Assembly: GCF_004210375.1 (NCBI RefSeq) | Contig: NC_134830.1 | Span: forward strand, 4,712,001-4,776,000 | Length of the DNA stretch: 64,000 nt | Direction of reading: 5' to 3' | Source of the DNA: Tachypleus tridentatus | Taxonomy: Eukaryota > Arthropoda > Merostomata > Xiphosura > Limulidae | In this document: piece after piece, positions 1-13,525 of the stretch | How positions within the stretch are numbered: the stretch's first letter is position 1 | How the letters are laid out: each line of letters starts with the position of its first letter | Notes under the pieces: model-generated | What the model was told of the DNA's origin: nothing | Database searches by the model: none | Seen by the model: the letters and a program-made list of their open reading frames with translations, nothing else | Program-made: the position numbers and the translations under genes

Positions 1-767
1 CAGGTATTGTTAATCTAGTGGCTTATTGCTTATCTCAACCTAGTTAGGTTCTTCTCAAAGAGTTGTCCCTTCTTTCATGGATATTGTAGTGGATGTGTTC
101 TCAACTGAGAACACCATATATAGATGTACTTGCTTACTGGAGTGCCAAAATTCCTTCCTGCTGGTCGTGGTTTCACACCTTTCATTTCTGGGAATAGTTG
201 AGTTTAGTTAGGATTGGAGGATTCTTCACCCTTATGTCTGCCCTCCAATCAGTCTCCTTTCCAGGGTTTTATTTTCCCTTATCCAGCCCATTCCTTGTCT
301 TGTCCTGCTTATTGGAACATCATCCCCTACTTCTGTCCCAGTCTCTCCTTTGACAACTGTAATCGGACATAGTTCATTCTGACAATGCCACACTCCATCT
401 TAATGTATGGCTTTTGTGTGGTTCCTTGCCTTAGCTTAGGAAATTACCCTTTGTGTCTTTTCTTTCTTATTACATTCGACCTTTCTCCTTGTGTGTATAC
501 CAGAGGTAATAGTATACCTTCAAATATTGGTTCATTTGTCAAAGCTTCAGCCCCTCCTGTCTTTCAGTACATTGTTTTTCCTAGTACATCATCTGGTTGT
601 TTGTTCAAAGTTTGTATGTGTCAGCTGTTTGTAGCTTCCCTGTCAAACACGTTTTGATTCTGCTCTTTCTGGAAGGATCTCTCCTGTTATTTCTCTCCTT
701 TCCATTGCTTTTGTATTGTTCATCCTCTGTATTCCTTTATTTTACCATATTGGATCTCAGTTTTATT
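1..767. other. No gene recognised
   Basis: Pyrimidine-rich sequence on the plus strand with short open frames (385-657, 597-986) that show no known motif and run into the 85-bp array. It may be a decayed transposon. I can support nothing further here. Confidence 0.5.
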
Positions 768-1277
768 TTTTGTGCCCTGTCCATTCTCCATCAAGTGTTG
801 CATGTTTTTCTCATAAGTTCTTGTCCTCTTTGTTTGTGGTTATTGTTGATCCTTTGTACCCTGTCCATTCTGAATCAACTGTTGCATGTTCCTTCTCATA
901 AGTTCTTGTCCTCTTTGCTTGTGGTTATTGTTGTTCCTTTGTGCCCTGTCCATTCTGAATCAAGTGTTGCATGTTCCTTCTCATAAATTCTCCTCCTCTT
1001 TGCTTGTGGTTATTGTTGTTCCTTTGTGCCCTGTCCATTCTGAATCAAGTGTTGCATGTTCCTTCTCATAAGTTCTTCTCCTCTTTGCTTGTGGTTATTG
1101 TTGTTCCTTTGTGCCCTGTCCATTCTGAATCAAGTATTGCATGTTCCTTCTCATAAGTTATCCTCCTCTTTGCTTGTGGTTATTGTTGTTCCTTTGTGCC
1201 CTGTCCATTCTGAATCAAGTGTTGCATGTTCCTTCTCATAAGTTCTCCTCCTCTTTGCTTGTGGTTATTGTTGTTCC
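768..1277. repeat. 85-bp minisatellite, about 6 copies
   Basis: Units are spaced 85 bp apart (for example the shared CATTCTGAATCAAGTGTTGC). Copy 1 is divergent and copies 3-6 are nearly identical. The period is not divisible by 3, so the same 61-residue open frame appears in successive frames; these are not genes. The plus strand is pyrimidine-rich. Confidence 0.95.
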
Positions 1278-2242
1278 AATATTTTTCTAGTTCTATTTTT
1301 TGTCCTCTAACCTGATTGGACCTTCCTTTTCTAGACATCTGCTGCCCAGGCAGGTGATTTGGCCTTCTTTCTTATTTCTTTACTTTCCATTTTCCAGCTG
1401 TACTCCCATTAAGTTCTGGATATATTTCTTTGTCCAGTTCATTCCTTGTGATGTTATATGGCTCACACTGCCTACTTCACTACTGTTCATCTCTTTGCTG
1501 AATGCATTGGTGCCTGCCAGTTGGTTGTGCCCTCTTTTTTCCCACGTTAATTACTGGGTGAAGAGCATAGCTGTTACACAAGTAGTTCTATACCCCATAC
1601 ATGTGGTTTCTTTTCGTATTCTTCCACAACGTTTACTTCATTGTGTCCACTTGTTTCAGTATTTATACACCTTTACTGGCTCTGCCACCTTTCAATGTAG
1701 GATTCTATGTGTGAAGGTAAGACTGTTTTGAAGTTATCATTTTCTTACACTGAACATGTATATCTGATAAAACTTACCATCTTTTACCCTTCCTCTTCAC
1801 AGATATGCCAATGATTCTGGTTTGTACGTGCCAGTTCTCAAAAGTGTGAAGATTTTTCTAGAATAGTAGAGTGAGCTAGTTATGATAGTATGTATGGCAC
1901 AGTATGATTGGTGGAAAGTTGTCACATGATCAACACTAAACCTATTGGTAATAAAAGACTGATGCGCTGATTGTTAATAATGTTTTTGATATGGGAGTCC
2001 AGGATCAAGATAGTTTTGGGTGGGGGCTGTAAGTACCTATTGGAGATAGATGTTTGGTGTAAACAAATCTTAAGTATGTATATTGTGAACATAAGTAATG
2101 GCAGACAAATTTGTATTACTTATGTCTTCAAACTCCTTGATGACTTTGTATCATCTTAAAACTTCTGAAGGTAAGTTTAGTACTTTTAAATAAATCTAAT
2201 TATAGGCAAATGATATTTTACTTAAATATAATAAAGAGAGTA
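1278..2242. other. No gene recognised
   Basis: It continues the pyrimidine-rich region to about 1700, then AT-rich sequence. The 143-residue plus frame at 1300-1731 has no recognisable domain, only hydrophobic low-complexity residues. Confidence 0.5.
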
Positions 2243-2472
2243 GTTTTAGTGGTGATGTCCGATCAATATTACGTGGAGGTGTTTTAGTGGTGATGTCCGA
2301 TCACTATTACGTGGAGGTGTTTTAGTGGTGATGTCCGATCACTATTACGTGGAGGTGTTTTAGTGGTGATGTCCGATCACTATTACGTGGAGGTGTTTTA
2401 GTGGTGATGTCCGATCACTATTACGTGGAGGTGTTTTAGTGGTGATGTCCGATCACTATTACATGGAGGTGT
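2243..2472. repeat. 38-bp minisatellite, 6 copies
   Basis: Starts at 2243, 2281, 2319, 2357, 2395 and 2433, each with GTTTTAGTGGTGATGTCCGA. Copies differ by one or two bases. Confidence 0.97.
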
Positions 2473-2853
2473 TTGGTTTTACGAGTGGGGAAGTTGATGA
2501 CAATTAAAAGGAATTACAATTATTTTGAGTAACTGTCATACATATGGTTAAAAATTAGTGTTTAAAATGAAATGAAACTCATTCTGTCATGAGCTTAAAA
2601 TGCAAGTCAAAGTAAAAAAACATGTTAAATGTCTTGCTTTTATTGTTGTACAAGTTTATTGGTGCTACATTTACATCAATGAACTAACTTACCCCATCCA
2701 CCTCCATTGTATATTGTACTAAGTACAGATGTACACAATGTACGTCTCATAAAAAATCGAAAATATGATAAATGTGTGTCCAGGCATAAGTTTAATTTGT
2801 TTTAGTAGTCTGGAGGTTTGTTTCTTAATGCAGTTATGTCGTGAAACATTTTG

Positions 2854-3009
2854 CAATAACAGAGAAGATACATCTGGAAATGAACAAATAATGATATATT
2901 CTGTTCAATAACAGAGAAGATACATCGGGAAATGAATAAATAAAGATATATTCTGTTCAATAACAGAGAAGATACATCTGGAAATGAATAAATAAAGATA
3001 TATTCTGTT
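2854..3009. repeat. 52-bp tandem repeat, 3 copies
   Basis: Each unit contains AATAACAGAGAAGATACATC and ends with ATATATTCTGTTC. Differences are few. Confidence 0.93.
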
Positions 3010-3925
3010 CACACCTTTTGTATTTTTTCCATTACAGCAAATGTGCCTTTTTTTTTACATTATGTATCTTTAGTCAGTGTTGGGTCAACAGTGCAAAGTT
3101 TTCATTTTTATTTTGTGTTAAGACTACACATTAGCTTGTTGTTGCTAAACGTGGACACATTGAAGCACTCAGTCATTTGCATATCTCTTGTTTCACAAGA
3201 AAGAATCAATACTGTATGTGTTAAAACATTTGTCTTTTCTATCGTAGCACTTCAAATATCCGCTCCTGTCCTCAGTAGAGATTTGCATTGATCTAAACTG
3301 CAACTTAATAGACTGTCCAGTGTCTCTTGAGGGATGTAAGGCTGAATCAGTTTTATATCTACCAATAGAAAGAGTTGACTTGAAGGTTACATCTACAAAG
3401 CCAACATTTAGCGATTGGATACAGAGATACTATGAGTATCGAGATGAATGACAGAAAGGTTTTTAGTATGCATGAAAACGTCTTGGATTATCGTGGAGAA
3501 CATAATAATATATTCTGGTAATATCTACTTTCCTGAAGGAACCATGTGATCTGTACATGATCAATTAAAGAAACGTGTGTGTCAAGCTTACCTGCTCATT
3601 CAGAGTTTTGAAAGAATTAAATAACTCATTGACAAAATAACTTTCTTAGTTTTAGAATATTAATGTGGTTACTTTGTGTGTAGAAAATAATCCTGATTCT
3701 ATAAAACCAAACAATTAGATTTAGTTTACAGCACTTGTTCTCTGCAAGTTGTGCTAGTAATGTTTGGATTACAGTGAAAGTAGTTTTAGAAATATATTTA
3801 TAAGAAATATTTTATTTTGAATAGAAAATATTTTTGTTGGTTTGATACTGATGTGTATATTGTAACAGGAATGTGTTTTATTGCATTCAGTTTTTAAATT
3901 TTACAAAATATTTTATAAGATATAT

Positions 3926-4242
3926 AATGTATAATATACTTCTAATTGTACAGGTATTTAATACCATGCAACATTACTCTGACAAAATATCTGAAATCTG
4001 TTAAAACCACAGATTATCTCCTAGGTTTGCAGCTGAAATTTTAAAACTATAATTGTGTAATGTATAATATACCTCTAATTGTACAGGTATTTAATATTAT
4101 GCAACATTACTCTGACAAAATATCTGAAATCTGTTAAAACCACAGATTATCTCCTAGGTTTGCAGCTGAAATTTTAAAACTATAATTGTGTAATGTACAA
4201 TATACCTCTAATTGTACAGGTATTTAATATTATGCAACATTA
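3926..4242. repeat. 133-bp tandem repeat, 2.4 copies
   Basis: Starts at 3926, 4059 and 4192. Units share CTAATTGTACAGGTATTTAA and ATCTGAAATCTGTTAAAACC. Two full copies and a partial one. Confidence 0.93.
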
Positions 4243-4414
4243 CTCTGTGACATCACACATGCACTTGGCTGTAGCTTTGTACATCCTCTATGTCAAATGG
4301 TTGAACTGTTTGTTGACTTTAGTTATCAGTTTATTCTGCACCTTGAAATTAAAATAAAGTATTAGTGAAATGTGATAGTTATCTAATGTTGTTTTAAGTA
4401 CTTAGTTTTACTAC

Positions 4415-4910
4415 AGCTAAGGGAAAACCGGGTAAAACTACGTGTTGGTAAAACACCCACAGCTAAGGGAAAACCAGGTAAAATTACGTGTTGGTAAAAC
4501 ACCCACAGTTAAGGAAAACCCGGGTAAAATTACGTGTTGGTAAAACACCCACAGCTAAGGAAAACCCGGGTAAAATTACGTGTTGGTAAAACACCCACAG
4601 CTAAGGGAAAACCAGGTAAAATTACGTGTTGGTAAAACACCCACAGTTAAGGAAAACCCGGGTAAAATTATATGTTGGTAAAACACCCACAGCTAAGGGA
4701 AAACCAGGTAAAATTACGTGTTGGTAAAACACCCACAGTTAAGGAAAACACGGGTAAAGTTACGTGTTGGTAAAACACCCACAGTTAAGGAAAACTCGGG
4801 TAAAATTACGTGTTGGTAAAACACCCACAGCTGAGGGAAAACTGGGTAAAATTACGTGTTGGTAAAACACCCACAGCTAAGGGAAAACCAGGTAAAATTA
4901 CGTGTTGGTA
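4415..4910. repeat. About 46-bp minisatellite, 11 copies
   Basis: Units contain ACGTGTTGGTAAAACACCCA followed by CAGCTAAGG or CAGTTAAGG. Two alternating variants (AAACCAGG and AAACCCGGG) give a partly ordered array. Confidence 0.95.
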
Positions 4911-5445
4911 ATCCAGCTGTTCCCTATTAATGAAAATGTATTAATGTGTAGGCAGCAAATACTTTTGCATAAAATAAAACATTACATAATTAAAAACCAA
5001 ATGATTGAACTCCTTTGCACTCTGCTAGGGGGTGCTGATTGTGCAGTAAGTAAAGGTTTCATCTTAACATCTGAAAAGTCCCTTGTTCAGTGGCACCTTC
5101 AGTTCTTTCAGTCAAACGTGAATGAAGTAATATTGTACGCGGAGGGCGATATGTATGTCTGTAAACGATATATAGGACATTGAGGTTTTGTTTCATATTG
5201 ATATCAACAGTTAGTTTAGGATGATTCATTGGCTTGTTTTTTTGGAAAATATAGCTTAATAATAAAACACGAACTAATAATAGGAAGCATTTATCAGATG
5301 TTTGAAGTTATTCAAAATTCCAGCTTCACTAATCTAGAATTACAATATTTGTAATTACAAGAGAAATAAATATATAAGAAACAGTTCAAATATAACAAGA
5401 GAAAATGAAAACTGAGGGACAATTGAAATAGTTATAATAGGTGTA

Positions 5446-5495
5446 AATCCATGACGATGACCAAAGAAGGTCGAAACGTTGTTCGCTCCTCTACG
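5446..5495 (+). ncRNA. Degenerate hammerhead-ribozyme-like motif, probable Penelope-like element scar
   Basis: At 5451-5482 the order is TGACGA, a stem GACC with loop AAAGAA and partner GGTC, then GAAAC. This is the conserved hammerhead core (CUGANGA, stem II, GAAA). The first core C is A here, so it should be inactive. Penelope-like elements are known to carry minimal hammerheads in their terminal repeats. The flank to about 5570 may belong to the same element, but no reverse transcriptase was recognised beside it. Confidence 0.4.
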
Positions 5496-5570
5496 TAAAA
5501 AACTTTTCTCATCCCAAATGAGCTGTTTTTACATATATATTTTTATCTTGCTGTAGTTGGATTTATGTGA

Positions 5571-7726
5571 ATGACACCATCTTAGTTAAACACTTTCAAC
5601 CTTTACACTATAATAAAACGTAAATAGTGATACCATTATTAATTACCTTTGTTATATCTTGTGTACTGTGTGTTTTACTTTTACTAAATTTGAAGTTTTT
5701 GTTGTTGTTACATGTGATATTATTCTATCTACTTTGGAAAACTTGATTCCTCATGTTAGTGTGTCCTTGGTATCATCTGTGTCAATGGAGTATTGTATGC
5801 TCCTTATCACAAAGGCTCTTGGTTATGACCTAGCTCCTGGGAGTAATCTGACCTTTTTTGAATGCATCTACTGGTCACAATGTAAGTAGTCTGTTGAGGT
5901 CAGTGGGTTCTTGTCTGCAAACTGAGATTTTACTTTTGGTAGACTTTTGATGTGTATTATAGATTGATTTGTTTACATCTTTTGATTTCCTTTGCCAGTT
6001 GCACTTCAAGCTGGTGCTCCCTGAATTATAACTGAGTATTTTGGTGGTGGTATTTCTGTTATGTTCAGATGTACTTGGTTTGTCTTGTTTAGCATTTGGT
6101 TTTCAAGTCCTCTTTGGTTTTTTTGGATTTAACCAGTGTAAATCCTTTGGTGTCATCAGACTGTGGTAATTTTTCAGCATCATTTTCTGTGTCTGTGTTT
6201 GGTTTAGTATTCCTGGTTACATTATTGGTTTTAACACTACCAGTTTATTGACATGTATAGTTTTGGTGTCAGTGATTATATTTTGTTTATCTCCATTTAG
6301 GGATTTATAAATCTTTCTTTTCTTAAGTAACTGTTATTTACTTCTTGATTTGGTACTAATTTAATCTTACCAACTAGGTCTTCTTTTGCTGAGTATAAAA
6401 TAATCTTAATTGGTTTTCATCCTTACAGCTTTGGCCAAATATTATAGACTTTTTCCAGAAGACAAAGTAGGTGCTTTCATTCCTGATGTTAATTGTTTTA
6501 TCTTTGTTGGACATATTGAAAATGTTGGAGAAGCCATTTATTTAATGACAGCAGATGCTCTTCAACTCTGGTTCTCGCATTGTTCACTGAAGTTACTGAT
6601 CAGTTGTATTCTGTTGGTGGGTATTCACTTTCTGCATTTTCTCTGTTTACAAGTCTTTTTAAATATGACCAGAATTGTTTGGGTTTTGTTTTTGTATTTT
6701 GCTGGGGGCAGAAGTTGTCCCATTTTGAACAGTATAACTTCTGTTTGTATAGTATTTCTTATTGTGTTTCTATTGCTTGGCCCCTCTATTCCATCTACTG
6801 TCTTCTCAGCTATCTTCGGTGTTTAATAATAGTTATTAGTTGTGGTATCCATGCATGGTTTGTTGTTTTGTGTTGATGTAGTGATATTGTTTGTTTGAAT
6901 GCACTCTGATTATTTGACAGTACTTGTATATTTCAGATTGGTTTGCAGCTGATTGATAGCTAGTAGATTATATATTAGTTGTTGTTTTTCCTGAGAATTT
7001 CCTTTTTGGTGGGTTATATTTTTATAGGGGGTGAGATTGAAGACACACCAGAGTGGTAAGTGTCAACATTTTTTCCCACATTAAATTTCACTAATTTTTG
7101 GCATGTGTTGTATGAGTCAGCGAGAGATCTAGTGTGACATTGTTTAATAAGAGTTATGGTGGTGTCATCAATTATGTTAATTTTCTTCCATTTGTGTTTG
7201 TTTTATATCTTAAAGTTTCTGTGTTTATTCTTTAGATCTCCTATAAAGATAGAATTTTGATTATGAGAATAGATTTTGTTTTCTTATGAGAACAATAAAA
7301 CGCTGCTACTGTAACATATGTAACATCAGTTGTTATATATTCATTATTGCTGTTAATTGGTATTTCTGTTACAGATGGTTTTGTTTATGTAATAAGGCTG
7401 AGCACTAATCAGGATACATTCCTAGGACATGGAGCTCTAACCAGAACAGGACTAAACAGGGTCATTATAACATTAGGTATACTTTGGATAAGTGAAAATA
7501 CAGTAGACATTGTCTTTTCTTGAGTTTTCTGTCATGAAGTAGTTCTCAGTAGCAGGATATCATTGCAAGGTTTGCTCATAGTCAGAGTCATTATCTATGT
7601 ACTGATCCACGTGTAACATCAGGTAGGAGGGTGGTGGTTCGGCTTAGTTTTCCATATATTCAACATGCATATTTTCAAGTAGGTCTAAGAGGTGTCAGAA
7701 AAGTTACATGAAGCAAAACAGAAGTA
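5571..7726. other. Unidentified, possibly decayed retroelement on the minus strand
   Basis: The plus strand is T-rich, and the minus strand gives short Lys/Asn/Thr-rich readings. The longest clear one runs from about 6411 to 6219 (KPIKIILYSAKEDLVGKIK, then LVPNQEVNNSYLRKEK) and stops at PIM. A neighbouring piece near 6120-6190 reads GFTLVKSKKTKEDLK. They look like remnants of an old protein gene, probably of a transposon, but I cannot name it. Confidence 0.3.
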
Positions 7727-10077
7727 TTGTTCTACATGACTCCCTCAGTGTACACGTACACCAAAACAGATTGGCTCACTTTTAACGCTTCACTAGATTC
7801 ATATCTACCACACTCAATTGAACATGTTAACAACAAAACAGAATTAGACAACTATATTAATCAAGTCACAGAAGCCATACATAAAGCCATTAAAAACACA
7901 ATCCCTAAATCAAAGGAAAAACACTCACATAATCAGTGGACTCTAACACCGGAAATTCATGCACTAATAATCAAATGCAGGCAGTTAAGACGAACACACT
8001 TCATAACACGTGATCTGACCGTCAACACACAGATTAACAGAACAAATGCAAAAATTAAACAACAAATGATAATAGCAAAAGAAACTAATTGGCAAAACTT
8101 TTGTAAAAACTTGGAAAAAAACAAAAACAATCCAAAAGAATTTTGGAAAAAATTCAAGAGTATTTCTTCCAACAAAAACACAAATTACTTGCTTCAACAC
8201 ATCACACATAACAACATAATCACAAGGACGGACTAGGAGAAAGCGGACCTATTAGTTGACTTTAACACACAACACCAACAACATGTCAACAACTTCATAA
8301 ACACAAATCAATCTTTGTTCACACCACAATTCCCTGGCGAGACATTAGAAAGCTACTCAAGTTCAATCAATAGGGAAATTTACCATCACTGAACTCAAAA
8401 TTAACATTAAAAACACTTCCCTCAGACATGACCAAATACTAAACATTATTCTGAAAAAAGGCTCTTCTATTACAACACCTCACAAACATCTAACAACTGG
8501 TTACTACCCTGACACATGGAAAAAAGCCATCATCACCACAATTCCAAAGAAACAGGACAAATCCAGATAATATCCATCCCATCAGTTGCAGGAGAGCTTT
8601 GTGAAATAAATAATATCCTTCTGGAATCTCAAAATGCCTTCAGGAAAAACAGACAAACAATAGATCACCTCACATGACTCACCGAATCAGTCTACAAAGC
8701 TTTTAATAACAACCAGGTAACCATAGGTGTATCTTTAGATGTTAAAAAAGCATTTGACAGCATATGGCACAATGCCATCAAGTACAAATTAACACATCTG
8801 AAAATAAATCCCACTATTATTAAATGGATATCAAACTTCCTAACAGATAGAACAGCACAAGTAAAAGTCAATAAAACTATATCCAAATCTTTCAAAATAA
8901 CTGTAGGAGTGCCCCAAGGATCAGTCCTTTCTCCACTATTGCACATTATTTTTGTCAGCGATATACCTTTCTCCAGTTTAACATACACTCATAATTCACA
9001 ATATGCAGACGACATTGCTATCTGAGTACCTCCAGAAACCCAGTAATGGCCATGTCTCGCGTTCAAGAAACACTACACAATGTCTTGAACTGGAGTAACA
9101 AGTGGAGAGTGGTTTTAAATCCAACTAAAACACAGGCAATCATCTTTTACAGGAAACTAAAAAGACAAAGAAAAACTCTAGAAAAAGTAAAATTCTCACT
9201 TGGAAACACGCCCATTAACATGAACAATTGGAAATATGCCCATTAACATGAACAAACACATCACATTCCTTGGCATCACTTTTGACACAAAACTAACATG
9301 GAAAAAACATGTTAACAACACACACTCATCAATCAAAAAACGCATTTCACATTTAATAACTTTAACCAGCAAACACTCAAACTGTTCACCAAAGACCATT
9401 ATCCAAATATACAAGGCGTACATCCGTCCGTTAATAGAGTATGGATGTCAAGTCACATATAATATGTCAAATAACACACTTCAGAAAATCCAAGTACAAC
9501 AAAACAAAATACTAAGAGCAGCATACAGACTACCATCATACACACCAGTAAACTATATACACCAAATCAGTAACTTACCATCTTTTAGAAACAGACTCAC
9601 AGAAATGTCGTACAAATATTATTTAAAAGCAGATCACAGAAACAAACTAACTGCATCACTATGTAAATTAGCCAGTGCACCAACAAAATATATTTCACCA
9701 TATAACATTTCAGCAATCACAAATCACACAACAAAGTATATAAAGGACAAACCTCATGAATGTAATATGTACTTCTTTTTCAGATCTCGGGCACAGGACA
9801 GGTAAAACTTTTGGCGCCTGTCCTGTAAAAGTGGGTTTTCTTGGGGCACTCCCGTTTCCCACCACATCCAAATCTCAGACATTGGACCTTTAGATCCCAG
9901 CCAAGGCAACATTATTGCCCAGCCCTGAAATGGGTCATATCACATTCATATTTGCTTTGACATCTGCCTTTTGGGCTCTGGCCTAGCTGGCCTCTCCAGT
10001 GCCACCTTTGTCTTGCTCACCAGTATTATGACCAACCTCACTTCTTCACCTTAAAAAAATCAAAATAAAATAAAGGC
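7727..10077 (+). mobile_element. Broken jockey-like non-LTR retrotransposon (LINE)
   Basis: The plus strand carries a 5'-truncated LINE. The pre-RT region reads to a stop at 8236. Reverse transcriptase blocks follow in broken frames: SLDVKKAFDSIWHN (about 8732-8775), GVPQGSVLSPLL (about 8906-8942) and QYADDIAI (about 9000-9022), then a thumb/C-terminal region (9236-9805). A 3' untranslated part ends near 10077 in an A-rich tail. Stops at 8236, around 8390-8530 and after YADDIAI, plus a short duplication near 9215-9250 (AACATGAACAA twice) that shifts the frame, show that it is dead. Clade by motif similarity only. Confidence 0.85.
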
Positions 10078-10407
10078 AAACCCCATGGAAATTTCAATAA
10101 TTTTTCACGTGAGGGGATAAAGAGGAACTACAACGTTCCTGACCACCCCAGCTGGAGAGAGAATTCTTCAGATTTCTCTCTCTCTCTAAACTAAACCCCT
10201 GCCATGTTCGTTTGCATTTGCAAGTAGGTTAAACTCTTTTATGGCAATTAACACTTTTGCTTGACAGTTACTTAATTCTGTAGTACTTAATATGATATTT
10301 GATGTTTAGAAATTATGGCATTAAAATACTTACAAAGAGTACAGGCAAGAAACAGTTGACTGTCTGATGGTCATTTTTAAGTGGTGCAGAGAACTTGTAT
10401 GGAGTCT

Positions 10408-10815
10408 TTTGTTGCAGGAGAGCTTTGTGGAGTCTGGAAGAAACTTCTTTTGTTGCGGGAGAGCTTTATGGAGTCTGGAAGAAACTTCTTTTGTTGAAGG
10501 AGAGCTTTATGGAGTCTGGAAGAAACTTCTTTTGTTGAAGGTGAGCTTTATGGAGTCCGGAAGAAACTTCTTTTGTTGAAGGAGAGCTTTATGGAGTCCG
10601 GAAGAAACTTCTTTTGTTGAAGGAGAGCTTTATGGAGTCCGAAGAAACTTCTTTTGTTGAAGGAGAGCTTTATGGAGTCCGTAAGAAACTTCTTTTGTTG
10701 AAGGAGAGCTTTATGGAGTCCGTAAGAAACTTCTTTTGTTGAAGGAGAGCTTTATGGAGTCCGTAAGAAACTTCTTTTGTTGAAGAAGAGCTTTATGGAG
10801 TCCAGAAGCAACATC
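10408..10815. repeat. 42-bp minisatellite, about 9.7 copies
   Basis: Units share GAGAGCTTTATGGAGTC and GAAGAAACTTCTTTTGTTG. Later copies are more uniform than the first two. The 70-residue frame across its start is a by-product of the period being a multiple of 3. Confidence 0.95.
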
Positions 10816-13436
10816 TTATGATGTGGAAGAGCTGCCTTTTCAGCTGTTACATTAGGTTTTATTTGACCTCTTTTGTATCCTCATGATCTGCCAAACAGTA
10901 TGCACAACTACCTGCAAGTAGTTCTTATACTTAATTGATCAATTTTATTATGATCATGTGCAACAACTAACAATAAAAACAAATCTGATTATCCATTGGT
11001 TGCAGGTAGACTTTCAATCTTCAGCCACTTCTCTTGTACTGACGTTCTTGTTATCGATACTTCAGCAAAGTGCTGGCTGACTTCCTCTTTAGGAAGTTTT
11101 AATGATTATCAATCATCTGTAGCTTTAGCAGCATCGTCAAGCTGTCGGATATTCTTCCTGGTTCTGCTTACTTAGTCAGTCCAGCACCCATACCTTGTAT
11201 AACCCTTTTACTGACCTTGATAGCGTCAGCTCATTACAGTTTAAACATACAGCAGAAAGTTTCTTAATATGTTTCTCTTGAGTCATCATTGTTTAATAAT
11301 CTTGGCGTCTGAGCAAAGAGCAATTATTATGAGTTAGTTGATTCATTTGGATCTAACGTTTCTTTTTGATCACCTAAATTATTAGACATATAAGGTTTAG
11401 TTGTAGGTCCACTTATCAAAGAGAGACCTTGAGATTGCTGCTTGATGTCAACTTCATTGTTCTTCCCACACTTTCGGAACTTCTCTCCTCGAGCAGCAAG
11501 TTGTCCAGTCGAGTAGTTCAGTGGTTTTCTTTAAATGTGAGCCTCACTACAGAATTTTCAGGAAAGAACCCAGTGGAGGGAGCATTTACCTTGCTTTTGG
11601 AGCAGTGGAAATTTCTGTTCTGTTCACTTACTTCCCACTTTGTTACAAAAAAAGTTCTGCCATTTAAAATTAGACTTTCCCCGTACTTGCTACAACTACT
11701 GCAATCAGTGCTTCTAATAGGGAGTGTCTCAGTTCGGCCATTTTGTTGTAAGTCATTAATTTTACCTGGAAAAATACCTGCCACCTACACAGAAGTATGT
11801 TTCCATCAATAAAGATTAGCTGGATACACAGTTTTTCAGATGATTAAATTTCAGTTGTCACCAACAAGAGAATACAACAATCAAGAGGTTTCCAACCTGT
11901 TCTTTGAGGCCCCCTGGGGTTCAATGATAGTACTTAATGGGGTCTGCAGTAATACATCAAATCTATGAAATTAATATTTACTGAAAGAGTATAGAATGAA
12001 ACAAAATGCCAAGATATTCTGTAACTAATACATTAGTTTGAGTTACAACAGGAGACAAGTGTTGCAAGGAATATTAATCGTTGCGTAGTACAAGTAGACA
12101 GCATACTGTTATTGAACCCTAAGTACAACCGTTAGTTTGATAATCCATGTGACTATAATAAATACAGTACTATCTAATCCTTCTGATGGTGTTTTTAATA
12201 TTAATTGAATGAATCTCATGTATTCAATAAATTCAGTGTAGTGGAAATGTTTATTGAAATTTATATTAATCTGTTTATATATAAAAACAGAATAGCCACT
12301 TCAAATCAGACCTTTACTTTCTCTGCTGTAACTCATATTCATCATCACCTACTGGTACCCAACTAATTTATTTTTTTGGTTTTTCTGCAAAAATATCTGT
12401 CAGCTAGATGGCAATACATTTTCATTAATAAGATATATAGAAATTATTCCCTTTAGGCTTCAGAATTTGAGGGTCTGACACTGGTTTGTGATTGGGTTCC
12501 CATATTTGGTTCTCAAATGACTGGCTCTTCCCTCAGTAGTTGTTAATTGGCTGAGGGTATTAACTTGTATAATATTCTTACTAAAGCTGCTGTATTACTA
12601 TGTTTATTTAGTGAAGCAAGGTTGTCACCAAAGAGCATGATTCATGCAGGGTTACAGTTAGCAGATTACATAAATCAAGATATTGAAATGACAGTACTTA
12701 GTGTTGGAAATTTATGTAATTTATTAAAATGTTCCGTCCACCTAACATGTACTGGGTATTTACTAAACACTAAATTATTAACCATCAGTAGTTGTGATTT
12801 GTGTTAATAAGACCAGTTTTATTTGTTCATGTCATATAAAAATAATGTTTGAGTTGGCAAAACTGAAATATTAGAGATCAGTCTAAAAGTTTGTATGAAT
12901 ATAAAATAACTGTATAACCCCTTCCTTCTTTCCCCATTGTGACTTGAATTCAGGGGTATAACTTTTTTCCTACAATTTTCTGTCAAGTAAACTTTTCTTT
13001 CAATGTCAGAAGTGGTCAGTTTGTCTGGCTAAGAAGAGACAAGTGTTATTATACATGTTTCATAATCAGTTTAAACATGCTCAATTTGGACCTTTCTTGT
13101 AGTGGAAAGATGGTTTTCAAAGACAGTACTTTATTTTGCTCTTAATTTAAAGACAAATATTTTCTTTATCAAATTAAAACCTTTTATAAGAGTAAGCATA
13201 GTAACTTATCTTAATATTTTAAGTATGAATATTAATAGCTCAAGACCACGTTATCTTGTTTCTACCATGTTCTCAATACAAGGTATCTACATTTTACTTT
13301 CAAACCATTTGAGATTGAGTTTTTTTGGTGTCGCTGATAATTTATGTTGTACATTTAATTATGATGTTTAACACAGCTTATTTAAAAATAAAATCTTTAA
13401 CTAAACTAGTTCATCTGAATTACTTGACCATGTTTC
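10816..13436. other. No gene recognised
   Basis: Ordinary AT-rich intergenic sequence. Open frames at 11429-11812 (plus), 11518-11784 (minus) and 12547-12807 have no motif I recognise. It lies downstream of the UBXN1 3' end. Confidence 0.5.
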
Positions 13437-13525
13437 TTTATTGTAATTAGTTTTGTATGTGTTCACAACAATACATTGAAAACAATCAACAAGTAATTTG
13501 TATCAAAACAATAACAATGTTTATT
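13437..13525 (-). terminator. Candidate UBXN1 polyadenylation signals
   Basis: On the minus strand AATAAA occurs at 13520-13525 and again at 13437-13442, about 295 and 380 nt after the UBXN1 stop. Either would give a short 3' UTR. The evidence is only hexamers in AT-rich DNA, so confidence is low. Confidence 0.35.

Noticed and set aside
886-1241. Series of 61-residue frames, each shifted by 85 bp
   Set aside because: They are one noncoding unit read in successive frames of an 85-bp tandem array.
11429-11812. 127-residue plus frame and the 88-residue minus frame opposite it
   Set aside because: No motif, no splice context, and the two frames overlap on opposite strands. I could not choose either as real.
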